Assembly (NCBI RefSeq): GCF_003048575.1
Contig: NZ_PIRZ01000006.1
Location: 1 to 64,000, forward strand
Origin: Campylobacter concisus
Lineage (GTDB): Bacteria > Campylobacterota > Campylobacteria > Campylobacterales > Campylobacteraceae
DNA length: 64,000 nt
Reading direction: 5' to 3'
Positions 27,088-36,732 of this stretch are shown here, piece by piece; position 1 is the first letter of the stretch; every line of letters begins with the position of its first letter. The notes beneath the pieces were generated by a model that saw nothing but the letters and a program-made list of their open reading frames with translations, had not been told where the DNA came from and made no database searches. A program made the position numbers and the translations under genes.

Positions 27088-27624
27088 ATGTATGAGAGTT
27101 TTGCATTTTATCTTTTTAGCGCCTTGGTTTTAGTTAGCTTTTCTTTTAGTGTATTTTGTAAAAACGCACTAAATGCAGTCTCTGCGCTAGCTGCTGGCAT
27201 GGTATTTATCTCGGCTATATTTTTCTTACTTGGAGCGGAATTTTTAGGCGTAGTGCAGATCATCGTATACACAGGTGCTGTGGTCGTTTTATATGCATTT
27301 GCGATGATGTTTTTTGATAGCAGTAAAGAGTGTGAACCAAAAAGTAGCAAAAGGGCAAAGATTATTGTCTATCTTTTAAGTGGCTTTGTAGCACTGCTTT
27401 TGATATTTATATTTTTAGCGCCTATTTATAGCGTTAAGCTTGAGAATTTAAATCCAGTGGTTAATGAGCTTGGCAATATCGAGGCTATTGGAATTTTGCT
27501 TTTTAGTAGGTATTTGATCGCTTTTGAGATGTGTGCCGTAATGCTTCTTGTTGCGATGGTTGCTGGTATCATCTTGATACACAAAGACATGAATAGCCAA
27601 AGCAGCCTAGAGGAGATGCTATGA
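27088..27624 (+). CDS. nuoJ: NADH-quinone oxidoreductase subunit J
   Basis: A 178-aa membrane subunit with five helices. The signature GAEFLGVVQIIVYTGAVVVLYAFAMMFF lies at about 50-77, read here in two pieces, with helix 3 bearing the pi-bulge region. AAAAGGGCAAAAG is upstream of the ATG. It overlaps nuoK by 4 bases. Confidence 0.95.
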   Translation: MYESFAFYLFSALVLVSFSFSVFCKNALNAVSALAAGMVFISAIFFLLGAEFLGVVQIIVYTGAVVVLYAFAMMFFDSSKECEPKSSKRAKIIVYLLSGFVALLLIFIFLAPIYSVKLENLNPVVNELGNIEAIGILLFSRYLIAFEMCAVMLLVAMVAGIILIHKDMNSQSSLEEML

Positions 27625-27923
27625 TAGGGCTTACTCACTACCTCATCCTTGCAAGTCTGGTCTTTGTCATAGGGCTAATTGGTATAATGCGAAGAAGAAA
27701 TTTGATCATGCTATTTTTCTCAAGTGAAATTTTACTAAACTCGGCAAATATCGCACTTGCTGCCATTTCAAAATACCACTTTGATCTAACTGGACAAATA
27801 GTTGCATTTTTCATAGTAGCTATCGCGGCTAGTGAAGTCGCCGTGGGGCTTGGCTTACTGGTGCTTTGGTATAAAAAGACTGGCAACATTAGCCTAGATT
27901 CGATGACAAATATGAAAGGCTAA
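27621..27923 (+). CDS. nuoK: NADH-quinone oxidoreductase subunit K
   Basis: A 100-aa three-helix membrane subunit. Both conserved membrane glutamates used for proton transfer are present, in FFSSEILLNSANIAL and IVAIAASEVAVGLGLLVLW. Length is standard. It overlaps nuoJ, and nuoL follows 3 bases after its stop. Confidence 0.96.
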   Translation: MIGLTHYLILASLVFVIGLIGIMRRRNLIMLFFSSEILLNSANIALAAISKYHFDLTGQIVAFFIVAIAASEVAVGLGLLVLWYKKTGNISLDSMTNMKG

Positions 27924-27926
27924 GAG

Positions 27927-29765
27927 ATGACTTTATTTTGCATTTCACTATTTTTCCCACTTCTTAGCTTTATCGTTTCTGGACTTTTTTCACATAGTAG
28001 TAAAAATTTTTTACTTGGTATCTTTTGCTCACTTTTAATGATAATTAGCACAACCGCCTCGCTCATGCTAACAGCTAGCCTTGGCATAGATGAACCATTA
28101 AATTTATCACTAAAAGAATTTATAAATTTTGGCAGTCTAGATTTAAATTTTGGCTTCTATCTTGACGCCATTAGCCTTGTTATGCTTAGCACTGTTGGCG
28201 TGGTCGCAAGTATCGTGCATATCTACTCAGTTGGCTATATGAAAGACGATGCAAGCTTTAACCGCTTTTTTAGCTACTTGGGGCTCTTTGTCTTTTGTAT
28301 GAACGTCCTTGTCTCAAGCGATAACTTTATAGGGTTATTTATTGGCTGGGAGGGTGTTGGACTTTGCTCTTGGCTACTCATTGGCTTTTGGTATAAAAGG
28401 CCTAGTGCAAACGTCGCTGCAAACGAAGCTTTTGTGATGAACAGAGTGGCTGACCTTGCGATGCTTGTTGGCATTTTTTATATATTTTATAGCTTTGGCT
28501 CACTTAAATTTAGTGAGGTTTTTAACGCTAGAAGCGACCTTTCTGGGCTAAATTTAGACATCATTGCAACACTTCTTTTTATAGGCGCCATGGGTAAAAG
28601 TGCACAGTTTCCATTTCACACCTGGCTTGCAAACGCCATGGAGGGGCCAACTCCAGTTTCTGCGCTCATCCACGCAGCGACCATGGTAACAGCTGGCGTC
28701 TATCTAGTCATACGTGCAAATTTTATCTTTATAAACGCGCCTGAAGTATCGCACTTTATCGCTTACCTTGGCACATTTGTAGCGATTTTTGCGGCTAGCA
28801 TCGCGCTTGTGCATAACGACCTTAAAAAAATCATCGCCTACTCGACGCTTTCGCAGCTTGGTTATATGTTCGTAGCTGCTGGCCTTGGCGCTTATAAGAT
28901 CGCACTTTTTCACCTTGTCACGCACGCATTTTTTAAGTCACTTCTCTTTTTATGTGCTGGCAACGTCATGCACGCGATGAATGATGAGCTAAATATCAAA
29001 AAAATGGGCGGACTTTATAAATTTATGAAACCAACTACACTCCTTTCTATCATCGCAAGCTGTGCGCTAGCTGGATTTTATCCATTTGCTGGCTTTTTCT
29101 CTAAAGATAAAATTTTAGAGGTTGCTTTTAGTGAGAATAAATTTTTATGGATCATTTTGCTCTTTGGTGCGGTACTTACGGCTTTTTATAGCTTTAGGCT
29201 CGTTATGCTCGTCTTTTTTACAAAGCCAAAGAGTAAGAAACACGTGCATGAAGCTAAAAACTATATGCTAGCTGGCATGGGCATACTTGGAATTCTCTCA
29301 GTCATAAGTGGCTTTTTTTGGAACAACTTTAGTGAGTTTTTAGAAAAAAGCTTAAAAGATTTTTCACTAAATTTATCTCACGGTAGCGAAATTTTCTTGC
29401 TCGTTTTAACACTTAGCCTAGTGCTAGCAAGCACTGGTTTTGCAGTATTTGCCTATAAAAAAGAAATTTTTAAAGAGAGTGTTTGTGAGAGCAGAATTTA
29501 TAAAATTTTACAAAATGCCTACTTTATACCAAAATTTTATGAGAAATTTTTCATAAATGGCTACGCATTGATCTCACAAATTTGTAAAAAGATTGACGAG
29601 ATGATAATCGATCGTAGTGTCGATCTAGTCGCAATAGCACTAAACAAATTTGCATTTTTAGCAAACAAAATGCAAAGTGGCGACTTAAGCATTATGCTTA
29701 GATTTATGGTCGTAGGATTTGCCTTGCTTTTAAGCTTTATATTTTTATTAAACGGAGCCAAATAA
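27927..29765 (+). CDS. nuoL: NADH-quinone oxidoreductase subunit L
   Basis: A 612-aa antiporter-like proton-pumping subunit at the distal end of the membrane arm. Motifs: FIGWEGVGLCSWLLIGFWYK (with the key Glu), GKSAQFPFHTWLANAMEGPT, PVSALIHAATMVTAGVYLV and AYSTLSQLGYMFVAAGLGAY. The C-terminus is long and helical, as expected for the lateral helix of NuoL. It overlaps nuoM by one base. Confidence 0.96.
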   Translation: MTLFCISLFFPLLSFIVSGLFSHSSKNFLLGIFCSLLMIISTTASLMLTASLGIDEPLNLSLKEFINFGSLDLNFGFYLDAISLVMLSTVGVVASIVHIYSVGYMKDDASFNRFFSYLGLFVFCMNVLVSSDNFIGLFIGWEGVGLCSWLLIGFWYKRPSANVAANEAFVMNRVADLAMLVGIFYIFYSFGSLKFSEVFNARSDLSGLNLDIIATLLFIGAMGKSAQFPFHTWLANAMEGPTPVSALIHAATMVTAGVYLVIRANFIFINAPEVSHFIAYLGTFVAIFAASIALVHNDLKKIIAYSTLSQLGYMFVAAGLGAYKIALFHLVTHAFFKSLLFLCAGNVMHAMNDELNIKKMGGLYKFMKPTTLLSIIASCALAGFYPFAGFFSKDKILEVAFSENKFLWIILLFGAVLTAFYSFRLVMLVFFTKPKSKKHVHEAKNYMLAGMGILGILSVISGFFWNNFSEFLEKSLKDFSLNLSHGSEIFLLVLTLSLVLASTGFAVFAYKKEIFKESVCESRIYKILQNAYFIPKFYEKFFINGYALISQICKKIDEMIIDRSVDLVAIALNKFAFLANKMQSGDLSIMLRFMVVGFALLLSFIFLLNGAK

Positions 29766-31276
29766 TGCTAAGTGTAATCATATTTTTCCCTGCAATAAGC
29801 GCAATACTTGGCTTTTTAATAGAAAATAAAAGCATAAAATTTTATGGAGCAAGCATCGCACTGATCGAGCTTTTGCTAGCCATTTTTATCTGCGTCAATG
29901 TCGATTTTCAGGGTTATGACTTTGTTTTAACGCATCAAGTCCCACTCATACGAGGCCTAAATATCAGCTATTTTGTAGGCATTGACACCATTTCGCTAGC
30001 ACTTATCGTACTTAGTGCGTTTATGAGCTTCATCTCTATCGTGGCACTTAGTGATGATGGAAATTTAAAGCATCTAATTATTAGCGTGCTCTTTTTAGAG
30101 ACCACGATGATGGGCGTCTTTAGCGCACTTGATATGATCTTGTTTTACAGCTTTTGGGAGCTTAGCCTCATACCGCTACTTTACATCATCGGTGCATTTG
30201 GTAGTAAAAATAGAATTTATGCTGCGATTAAATTTTTCATCTATACATTTTTAGGCTCTGTCTTTATGCTAGTAGCGATCATCTTTATCGGCTATTTGTG
30301 CTATCAAAAAAGCGGCGTCTTTAGCTTTAACTTGCTTGACTGGCACAAGCTTGATATCGGGCAAAATGCTCAAATTTGGCTATTTTTAGCGTTTTTCTTT
30401 GCCTTTGGTGTGAAAACTCCATTATTTCCATTTCACACGTGGCTACCTTATGCACATGGCCAGGCTCCGACCATCGGCTCGGTGCTGCTTGCTAGCGTGC
30501 TTTTAAAGATGGGTACTTACGGCTTTGTGAGATTTTCGCTCCCACTTTTCCCAGATGCAAGCCTACTTTTAAGTGGCTTTATCTGCGTCATAGCTATCAT
30601 AATGATCATCTACGCAGCCCTTGTTGCCTACGCGCAAAGTGACATGAAACAAGTAATCGCTTATAGCTCCATTTCACACATGGGCGTCATCATGCTTGGT
30701 ATATTTTCACTAAATTTGATAGGTGTTGGAGGATCAATATTTTTGATGATAAGCCACGGCATAGTTAGTGGCACACTATTTTTACTAGTTGGCGTCATCT
30801 ACGAGAGGGCTCACACAAAAGAAATTTGCGAATTTGGCGGCCTTGCTAAGGTTATGCCAAAGTATGCGCTTGTATTTTTTATAGCAACTCTTGCAAGTAT
30901 CGGTTTGCCATTAACGATCGGCTTTGTAGGCGAGTTTTTGAGCCTACTTGGCGTCTTTAAGCTAAACAAGCTCCTTGCGCTACTTGGTGGCTTTAGTATC
31001 ATCGTGGGCGCTGTTTATATGCTAGTGCTTTATAAAAGGGTATTTTTTGGCGAGTGCAAGGAGAAAAATTTAAGCCTAAAAGATCTAAATTTTAAAGAGT
31101 TAGTCTCTCTTGTGCCACTTTGCTTACTTATAATTGCTCTTGGTGTCGCTCCAAATTTAATCCTAAAACCACTTGAGCCAAGCGTGCAAAATATAATAAA
31201 TAAAATGCAAACTAGAGCGGTAGATAGCGACACAAAGGATAAAATTTTATCTTTAAATGGCGGGAGCAAACTATGA
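29765..31276 (+). CDS. nuoM: NADH-quinone oxidoreductase subunit M
   Basis: A 503-aa antiporter-like subunit with 14 helices. Signatures: FYSFWELSLIPLLYIIG (essential Glu), KTPLFPFHTWLPYAHGQAPT, SVLLASVLLKMGTYGF and AYSSISHMGVIMLGIF. It lies between NuoL and NuoN in the membrane arm. It overlaps both neighbouring genes by 1-4 bases. Confidence 0.96.
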   Translation: MLSVIIFFPAISAILGFLIENKSIKFYGASIALIELLLAIFICVNVDFQGYDFVLTHQVPLIRGLNISYFVGIDTISLALIVLSAFMSFISIVALSDDGNLKHLIISVLFLETTMMGVFSALDMILFYSFWELSLIPLLYIIGAFGSKNRIYAAIKFFIYTFLGSVFMLVAIIFIGYLCYQKSGVFSFNLLDWHKLDIGQNAQIWLFLAFFFAFGVKTPLFPFHTWLPYAHGQAPTIGSVLLASVLLKMGTYGFVRFSLPLFPDASLLLSGFICVIAIIMIIYAALVAYAQSDMKQVIAYSSISHMGVIMLGIFSLNLIGVGGSIFLMISHGIVSGTLFLLVGVIYERAHTKEICEFGGLAKVMPKYALVFFIATLASIGLPLTIGFVGEFLSLLGVFKLNKLLALLGGFSIIVGAVYMLVLYKRVFFGECKEKNLSLKDLNFKELVSLVPLCLLIIALGVAPNLILKPLEPSVQNIINKMQTRAVDSDTKDKILSLNGGSKL

Positions 31277-32763
31277 ACGAAATAGCCTTTTTAGACCTTA
31301 AAGAAATTTCTTTATCTTCGGTTGCTCCGATGCTTAGTATGATAATCTTTGCGCTTTTTATCTTGATCGTTGGCACCATAAAAAAAGACCTTTCAAGAAA
31401 TTTTTACTGCGTATTTTGTATCATCGCAATATTTGTAAATTTGGGCCTAATACTTGATTTTAACGGTCTTAGCCTTAGCTTTTGGGATATGCTTTTAGTC
31501 GATGGCATTTCGGTCATTTCTCAAGTCATTATCCTAATCGCCTCAGCCCTTTTTATTCCACTCGCACTTAGTACAAAAGAGTATTTTGAGTACAAAATTT
31601 ATGAGTATTACGCTCTATTTTTGTTTATGATTGCTGGATTTTTATTTATGGTGAGCTCAAATAACCTACTCATCATCTTTTTAGGCCTTGAGATCAGCTC
31701 GCTTTGCCTCTACACCCTAATCGCCCTTCACAACAAGGCAAAAAGCGTAGAAGCTGCGATAAAATACTTTGCTATGGGCTCGCTCTCGGCTGGCTTTTTT
31801 GCGATGGCAATAGCAATGTTTTATCTAGCGACAAACTCAATAGACATCGCTCGTATAGGCGTTGCCATAAAAGATCTTAGCCTAAATCAAAATTTAATCA
31901 TTCTTCTTGGCTGCGTTTTCATTGCCTCGGCCATTGGCTTTAAGCTCTCACTCATACCATTTCACACATGGATACCAGACGTTTATGAGGGCTCAAATGC
32001 CCCACTTGCTGGCTATATGTCGATCGTGCCAAAGGTGGCAGCTTTTATCGTCGCGTTAAGAATTTTTGCCATGCTTGAAGCCTCGCAAATTTCGTGGATA
32101 AAAGACCTGCTTTACATCATCGCCGTGCTTACGATGAGCCTTGCAAACATCATGGCTCTAGTACAAAAAGACGTAAAAAGGATGCTTGCTTTTAGCTCCA
32201 TAGCTCACGCTGGTGTCGTACTCTGTGCGCTTGTGGCAAATTCTCACGAGGCAAATGTCGCCTTGTTTTTTTACTGGATCATGTTTTTGTTTGCAAATTT
32301 GGGCGCATTTTCTATGCTCTGGGTGGCAAGGTGCGACGATGCAGTCTGCTGGGACAAGCGCTTTAAGCACCCATTTGAGAAATTTTCAGGGCTTATTAAA
32401 ATTTTGCCAAGCTATGCTGTGATAATGGGAATTTTTATGATCGCCCTTGCTGGCATTCCGCCTTTTAGCGTCTTTTGGGGCAAGATGGTGCTTATCTCAT
32501 CACTCATAAAGTCTGATTACGTCGTGCTTGGCGTTATAATCATGATAAATTCTGCCATTGCGATTTATTACTATTTAAAGCTAATCGTCTTTATGTTTTT
32601 AAAAGAGCCGATCGTAAAAGATAAAAATCTCTACACCGCAAATATCTCGATGGCGCTAAAAGTAATTGTTGGCATTGCGGTAGCTGGAACGGCCTTTTCG
32701 TTTTTATTTTCTGGAGCGATTTTGGAATTTATTGAGCATTTTGTCTTTGCTTCAGGATTTTAG
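31273..32763 (+). CDS. nuoN: NADH-quinone oxidoreductase subunit N
   Basis: A 496-aa antiporter-like subunit, last of the complex I operon. Motifs: IIFLGLEISSLCLYTLIALH, YFAMGSLSAGFFAM, LSLIPFHTWIPDVYEGSNAP and LAFSSIAHAGVVLCAL. It overlaps nuoM by 4 bases. The pflA ATG follows 22 bases downstream, so read-through into the flagellar gene is likely. Confidence 0.96.
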   Translation: MNEIAFLDLKEISLSSVAPMLSMIIFALFILIVGTIKKDLSRNFYCVFCIIAIFVNLGLILDFNGLSLSFWDMLLVDGISVISQVIILIASALFIPLALSTKEYFEYKIYEYYALFLFMIAGFLFMVSSNNLLIIFLGLEISSLCLYTLIALHNKAKSVEAAIKYFAMGSLSAGFFAMAIAMFYLATNSIDIARIGVAIKDLSLNQNLIILLGCVFIASAIGFKLSLIPFHTWIPDVYEGSNAPLAGYMSIVPKVAAFIVALRIFAMLEASQISWIKDLLYIIAVLTMSLANIMALVQKDVKRMLAFSSIAHAGVVLCALVANSHEANVALFFYWIMFLFANLGAFSMLWVARCDDAVCWDKRFKHPFEKFSGLIKILPSYAVIMGIFMIALAGIPPFSVFWGKMVLISSLIKSDYVVLGVIIMINSAIAIYYYLKLIVFMFLKEPIVKDKNLYTANISMALKVIVGIAVAGTAFSFLFSGAILEFIEHFVFASGF

Positions 32764-32785
32764 AAAATTTAACTATAATTGCGGC

Positions 32786-35161
32786 ATGAAAAAGCTCTTA
32801 ATTATTTTATTTTTTCCGCTTTATCTAACTGCTTTTAATCTTAGCCTAAATAGCGGCGCAAATGGTGATAAACCTTATAGCGTTCTTCAGCTAAGCGATG
32901 AGCAAGAATTTGAATGCGTGGAGCAAATTTTAGCTTACGACACCAAACGCTATGTCTGCATGCTTGATGATGAAATTTTGCCAAAAATTGAAGATACGAC
33001 ACTGCCATTAATGGATATAAAATATAAAAAGCAAGATGGCAAGCTTTTTATCGTCATAATGCCAAAAGCACCGTCAAAACTGCTAAATATAAAAACTGAG
33101 CTTTATAACAGCCAAAACGTGCAAGATAGCCCAAAAACAACCATTTCAAAACACTTTAGCATCATTATAGATACTTCGCTCAGTGAAAATAGCAAGAGAA
33201 AGTCTGGGCTAAATTTTAAACCTGATTTTAAAGATATGCTAAATCCTAGTATCGGAGCGCTTGATCTTAACAAAGCTCCTATTGCTGGGCTTGATAGTAA
33301 TGACATTGATATCTATATAAGCATAAAACGAGCTTATGAAAAGGGCGCTTATGAAAATGTAGTAAAAGATACTCAAACAGCTATAAAAAGGCATCCAAAT
33401 AGCCTTTTTTCAAGTGAATTTTTACTATTTCGTCTAAGGGCTCTTGATAAAATTTTTGAGACAAAAAATGAGTTTGAAGAGATCGAGCCAAAAGATATCG
33501 TAAGCGAAGGTAGGGCTTGGATCAGAAAATTTCCATCTGATGAAAACTATCCAGAAGTGCTATATCTAATCGCTAGAGCCTACCTAAAAGATAGCATCGC
33601 AAGTGATGCAAAATATATGCTTGATATCTTAAACGAAGAGCACGCAAACTCAAAATTTACAAAACTTGCAGCGCTTGATTATGCTGATTATCTCTATAAA
33701 ATAGGCAGACAAAAAGAGGCGCTAAAAGACTATGAAAAAGTGCTTTACTCCACAAACGACATCGACCTTGCAAGTAGAGCAGCACTAAGCCTAGCTGATG
33801 CAAATATTGATAAAGAAAAATTTGATGAAGCAAAGAAATTTATACTAAAAATCGCAAATGCGAATGAAAAATTTTTTATGAATAACCCAACGAAGTCGAT
33901 GAATCTTGCAACTACATTTGCAAGTAAAGATATGCCTGATGTGGCTGCTAAAATTTATGAAATCTTGATAAATAATAGCGATAGAACGAAAGATTTTTAT
34001 GAAGTTGCTTTAAAAAATTTAGCACTCAATCTAGCCAAAACAAAAGATGAGAAAAAAGCATACGAATACTTAAATAGATATGAGACAGAGTTTAAATATG
34101 GTGATTATATCGATGAGGTGACTAAAGCAAAAGATGGATTATTCTTTGAAGAAGAGGATAAAAATGCAACTGCACTTCATGCAAGATATAAAGAGCTAAT
34201 TGAAAAATATGCTGGAACAAATATTAGCCAAAAGGCTCTAATAAGCGAGCTTGAGCTGGATATTAAAGAGCGTAAATTCTCCGATGCACTATCTTACAAA
34301 ACCATGGCAAAAGATGGAAATTTGAGTAAGGCAATGGAACTGATAAATGAGGCTGCGCTAGAGCTTACAAAAGAGTATTTTATGAAAGATGATTGCACGG
34401 CTGTTATAAATTTGCTTGAAAACTACGATATAAATAAAATCTCATTACCGCAATTTAAGCTCTTTAATTGCTATTACAGAACGGCCCGCTACAACGATGC
34501 ACTTGAGTTAGCAAAAGCTCATGCAAAAGATGAAAATTTAGAAGACAGAGTTGAGTGGCTGGTAAATTTGAGCAAAATTTTATATAAAAATAAAGACTAC
34601 GAGCATGCGATCATTGCCGCAAATGACGCGCTTTCACTTGGCTCATCAGTCGAATACTCAGATCCAACGCCATCTCTTTTTGACAGGTTTTACTCATTGC
34701 TTGCATTAAAACGCTTTACGGAGGCGATCTCAACCATTAGCGCTATTGAGCAGCTAAGAGGCCAAGACTTTAAGATTATCGAAGCATATACAGCCATAAG
34801 TGACTATGCGATGAAAAGTAATGACTACGCTATCGCTACAACGTATGCTAAAAAAGCTCTTGAGCTACAAACAAAAGCCAAAATAAATACATTTTCGCCA
34901 AAGATAAATTTTAACTACTCAGAAGCATTACTAAAGACAGATAACCTAGGTGAGGCACTTGATGAGGCGAAATTTATACTGAACATGAAGCTTGAGCCAG
35001 AAGACCGCTTACATGCTTTAAATTTGATAAGTGAAATTTATATAAGACAAAAGCAGTTTAAGTTGGCTAGTCCTTATTTAAACGAGTGCTCTGACTCAAA
35101 TTTTGTAAGCCCATATAAAGATGCTTGCAAAGCTAAGCTTGATATGATAGGCAAAAACTAA
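32786..35161 (+). CDS. pflA: Flagellar motor accessory protein PflA (TPR-rich)
   Basis: A 791-aa periplasmic protein with signal peptide MKKLLIILFFPLYLTAF and many helical TPR-like repeats across about 200-780 (for example ALDYADYLYKIGRQKEALKDY and ALNLISEIYIRQKQFKLASPY). C. jejuni has pflA directly after nuoN. There PflA is needed for rotation and forms part of the scaffold that enlarges the stator ring. A frame beginning at 32732 lies inside nuoN; ATG 32786 is chosen because it begins the signal peptide. Identification rests on synteny, signal and repeats. Confidence 0.85.
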   Translation: MKKLLIILFFPLYLTAFNLSLNSGANGDKPYSVLQLSDEQEFECVEQILAYDTKRYVCMLDDEILPKIEDTTLPLMDIKYKKQDGKLFIVIMPKAPSKLLNIKTELYNSQNVQDSPKTTISKHFSIIIDTSLSENSKRKSGLNFKPDFKDMLNPSIGALDLNKAPIAGLDSNDIDIYISIKRAYEKGAYENVVKDTQTAIKRHPNSLFSSEFLLFRLRALDKIFETKNEFEEIEPKDIVSEGRAWIRKFPSDENYPEVLYLIARAYLKDSIASDAKYMLDILNEEHANSKFTKLAALDYADYLYKIGRQKEALKDYEKVLYSTNDIDLASRAALSLADANIDKEKFDEAKKFILKIANANEKFFMNNPTKSMNLATTFASKDMPDVAAKIYEILINNSDRTKDFYEVALKNLALNLAKTKDEKKAYEYLNRYETEFKYGDYIDEVTKAKDGLFFEEEDKNATALHARYKELIEKYAGTNISQKALISELELDIKERKFSDALSYKTMAKDGNLSKAMELINEAALELTKEYFMKDDCTAVINLLENYDINKISLPQFKLFNCYYRTARYNDALELAKAHAKDENLEDRVEWLVNLSKILYKNKDYEHAIIAANDALSLGSSVEYSDPTPSLFDRFYSLLALKRFTEAISTISAIEQLRGQDFKIIEAYTAISDYAMKSNDYAIATTYAKKALELQTKAKINTFSPKINFNYSEALLKTDNLGEALDEAKFILNMKLEPEDRLHALNLISEIYIRQKQFKLASPYLNECSDSNFVSPYKDACKAKLDMIGKN

Positions 35162-35711
35162 ATACAAAGAAATAGCTTGTTTGATAGTTTTATATTTGAG
35201 CTTAAATTTTAACCTTTATTTTTGCTATTTAAGTTAAGCTTTCTTTAATTATGTATTTAATTTTTTATATTGCCATCAAATGCTCTTTATATTATAAAAA
35301 GAACTATATTTTATCGTAAGCCTTAATGATTTTTAACGCACGAGACCTGGTATGATCTTAAAAATTTTAGGCACCTTTCTTTATTAACAAATATAGGATG
35401 TTTTACGATTTATAAGTTTAAAAATAAAAATGCTTAATAAGCTTTTTTGCCAATAGATCAAAGCAAAAACAACTTGTAACGCTTTTAATTATATTTATAT
35501 GATGTGTTTTATTGTATTTATAGAAATTTTTAGCTTATTGTAAATTAACTTCTAAAATTTATCATATACTACACGCTAATTAAACAACAATATAAAAATT
35601 AATTTTTACGTTTTTAGTAGCAATTTACTAAGCAAAAAAGTATACATTTTTAATAAATTTTCTATAAAAATTTCTATGTAACAAATTGAAAAGTAACAAG
35701 GATTAGAAAAA
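35162..35711. other. 550-bp AT-rich gap without a gene
   Basis: No open frame of useful length and no RNA that I can identify. GCTTAATAAGCTTTTTT at about 35430-35446 is a weak hairpin with a T-run. It could end the pflA transcript. The minus-strand tRNA transcript would terminate somewhere in the right half, but no strong hairpin is visible there. Confidence 0.4.
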
Positions 35712-35786
35712 TGGTGACCCATACGAGACTCGAACTCGTGTTACCAACGTGAGAGGCTGGTGTCCTAACCGCTAGACGAATGGGCC
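35712..35786 (-). tRNA. tRNA-Glu (anticodon CTC)
   Basis: A 75-nt cloverleaf with encoded CCA. Acceptor GGCCCAT pairs with ATGGGTC, and the T-arm is ACGAG-TTCGAGT-CTCGT. The anticodon arm CCAGC-CTCTCAC-GTTGG reads CTC, so it decodes GAG. It is the last tRNA of the minus-strand array. Confidence 0.9.
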
Positions 35787-35794
35787 AGAATGGA

Positions 35795-35870
35795 TGGTGC
35801 CCCGTGTAGGCCTCGAACCTACGACCCCATCATTAAGAGTGATATGCTCTACCAACTGAGCTAACGAGGC
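35795..35870 (-). tRNA. tRNA-Lys (anticodon CTT)
   Basis: 76 nt including CCA. Acceptor GCCTCGT pairs with ACGGGGC (one wobble). The anticodon loop CTCTTAA reads CTT and decodes AAG. It lies 8 bases upstream of the Glu tRNA in transcription order. Confidence 0.93.
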
Positions 35871-35984
35871 AAAAAACATAATACAAACTATAAAGCCTAA
35901 TTTTAGAACTAATAATCTTAAAATCTAAATTTTATCACTCAATAATAAGAAAATTTATAATAACCTTAAACTAAGGTTTAGAGA

Positions 35985-36061
35985 TGGCGCAGCGGACGGG
36001 GCTCGAACCCGCGACCTCCGCCGTGACAGGGCGGCATTCTAACCAACTGAACTACCGCTGC
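35985..36061 (-). tRNA. tRNA-Asp (anticodon GTC)
   Basis: 77 nt including CCA. Acceptor GCAGCGG pairs perfectly with CCGCTGC. The anticodon arm CCGCC-CTGTCAC-GGCGG reads GTC. A 114-base AT-rich spacer separates it from tRNA-Lys(CTT). Confidence 0.95.
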
Positions 36062-36069
36062 ACCTAAAA

Positions 36070-36145
36070 TGGTGGTCGCTATAAGACTCGAACTTATGAC
36101 ATCCACCTTGTAAGGGTGGCGCTCTACCAACTGAGCTAAGCGACC
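36070..36145 (-). tRNA. tRNA-Val (anticodon TAC)
   Basis: 76 nt including CCA. Acceptor GGTCGCT pairs with AGCGACC. The anticodon arm CCACC-CTTACAA-GGTGG reads TAC. The Val-Asp pair is adjacent, as in many epsilonproteobacteria. Confidence 0.95.
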
Positions 36146-36163
36146 TAAAATTTAAAAAATATC

Positions 36164-36239
36164 TGGCGACCCTTAGAGGATTTGAACCTCTGTTTCTACA
36201 CAGAGAAAGTAGAGTCCTGAGCCACTAGACGAAAGGGTC
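36164..36239 (-). tRNA. tRNA-Glu-like, irregular anticodon arm (reads CTC)
   Basis: 76 nt including CCA. Acceptor GACCCTT pairs with AAGGGTC, the D-arm GTCT...GGAC is of Glu type and the T-arm is AGAGG-TTCAAAT-CCTCT. The anticodon arm is CTACT-TTCTCTG-TGTAG: the closing pair is T-T and position 37 is T, where a purine is normal. Standard numbering gives CTC; an enlarged 9-nt loop is the other way to fold it. It may be a divergent Glu tRNA or a decaying copy. Confidence 0.7.
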
Positions 36240-36252
36240 ATAAACCCAAAAA

Positions 36253-36328
36253 TGGTGTCCTGCGTTGGATTCGAACCAACGGCCCCCTCATTAAAAGTGA
36301 GATGCTCTACCGACTGAGCTAGCAAGAC
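36253..36328 (-). tRNA. tRNA-Lys (anticodon TTT)
   Basis: 76 nt including CCA. Acceptor GTCTTGC pairs with GCAGGAC (one wobble). The anticodon arm TCTCA-CTTTTAA-TGAGG reads TTT and decodes AAA and AAG. It is the second Lys tRNA in the array. Confidence 0.95.
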
Positions 36329-36457
36329 ATTTATTTAAAAAAGAATTGAGATTATACAAAAAACATTATTACATGTCAAGAAACAAGAAAAAGTATCTAG
36401 TGCTTTACAATATTAATTTTTAATAATATAAGTTTATCTCAAATTATAAAAAAAGAA

Positions 36458-36542
36458 TGGTGCGGATGAAAGGACTTGAACCTTCACGCCGTGGGGCACC
36501 AGATCCTAAGTCTGGCGTGTCTGCCAATTTCACCACATCCGC
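36458..36542 (-). tRNA. tRNA-Leu (anticodon TAG)
   Basis: 85 nt with a long class II variable arm. Acceptor GCGGATG pairs with CATCCGC. The anticodon arm CCAGA-CTTAGGA-TCTGG reads TAG. A spacer of about 130 bases follows it before tRNA-Lys(TTT). Confidence 0.95.
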
Positions 36543-36557
36543 ACAACAATAATAAAG

Positions 36558-36634
36558 TGGTACGCCCATCAGGATTCGAACCTGAGGCCTACGGCTTAGA
36601 AGGCCGTTGCTCTATCCAGCTGAGCTATGAGCGC
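36558..36634 (-). tRNA. tRNA-Arg (anticodon TCT)
   Basis: 77 nt including CCA. The acceptor GCGCTCA pairs with TGGGCGT, with a G-T first pair. The anticodon arm ACGGC-CTTCTAA-GCCGT reads TCT and decodes AGA and AGG. Confidence 0.94.
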
Positions 36635-36649
36635 ATAAAGTATTTTAAG

Positions 36650-36726
36650 TGGCGCGCCCGATAGGAGTCGAACCCATAACCTACAGATCCGAAGTCTGTC
36701 GCTCTATCCAATTGAGCTACGAGCGC
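36650..36726 (-). tRNA. tRNA-Arg (anticodon TCG)
   Basis: 77 nt including CCA. Acceptor GCGCTCG pairs with CGGGCGC. The anticodon arm ACAGA-CTTCGGA-TCTGT reads TCG. Confidence 0.93.
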
Positions 36727-36732
36727 CCAAAA

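Noticed and set aside
35162-35711. Possible small RNA or decayed tRNA in the gap after pflA
   Set aside because: No cloverleaf, conserved motif or stable T-tailed hairpin could be identified by eye.
36476-36664. 62-codon open frame across the tRNA array
   Set aside because: It runs through tRNA-Leu and two tRNA-Arg genes and is a by-product of their sequence.
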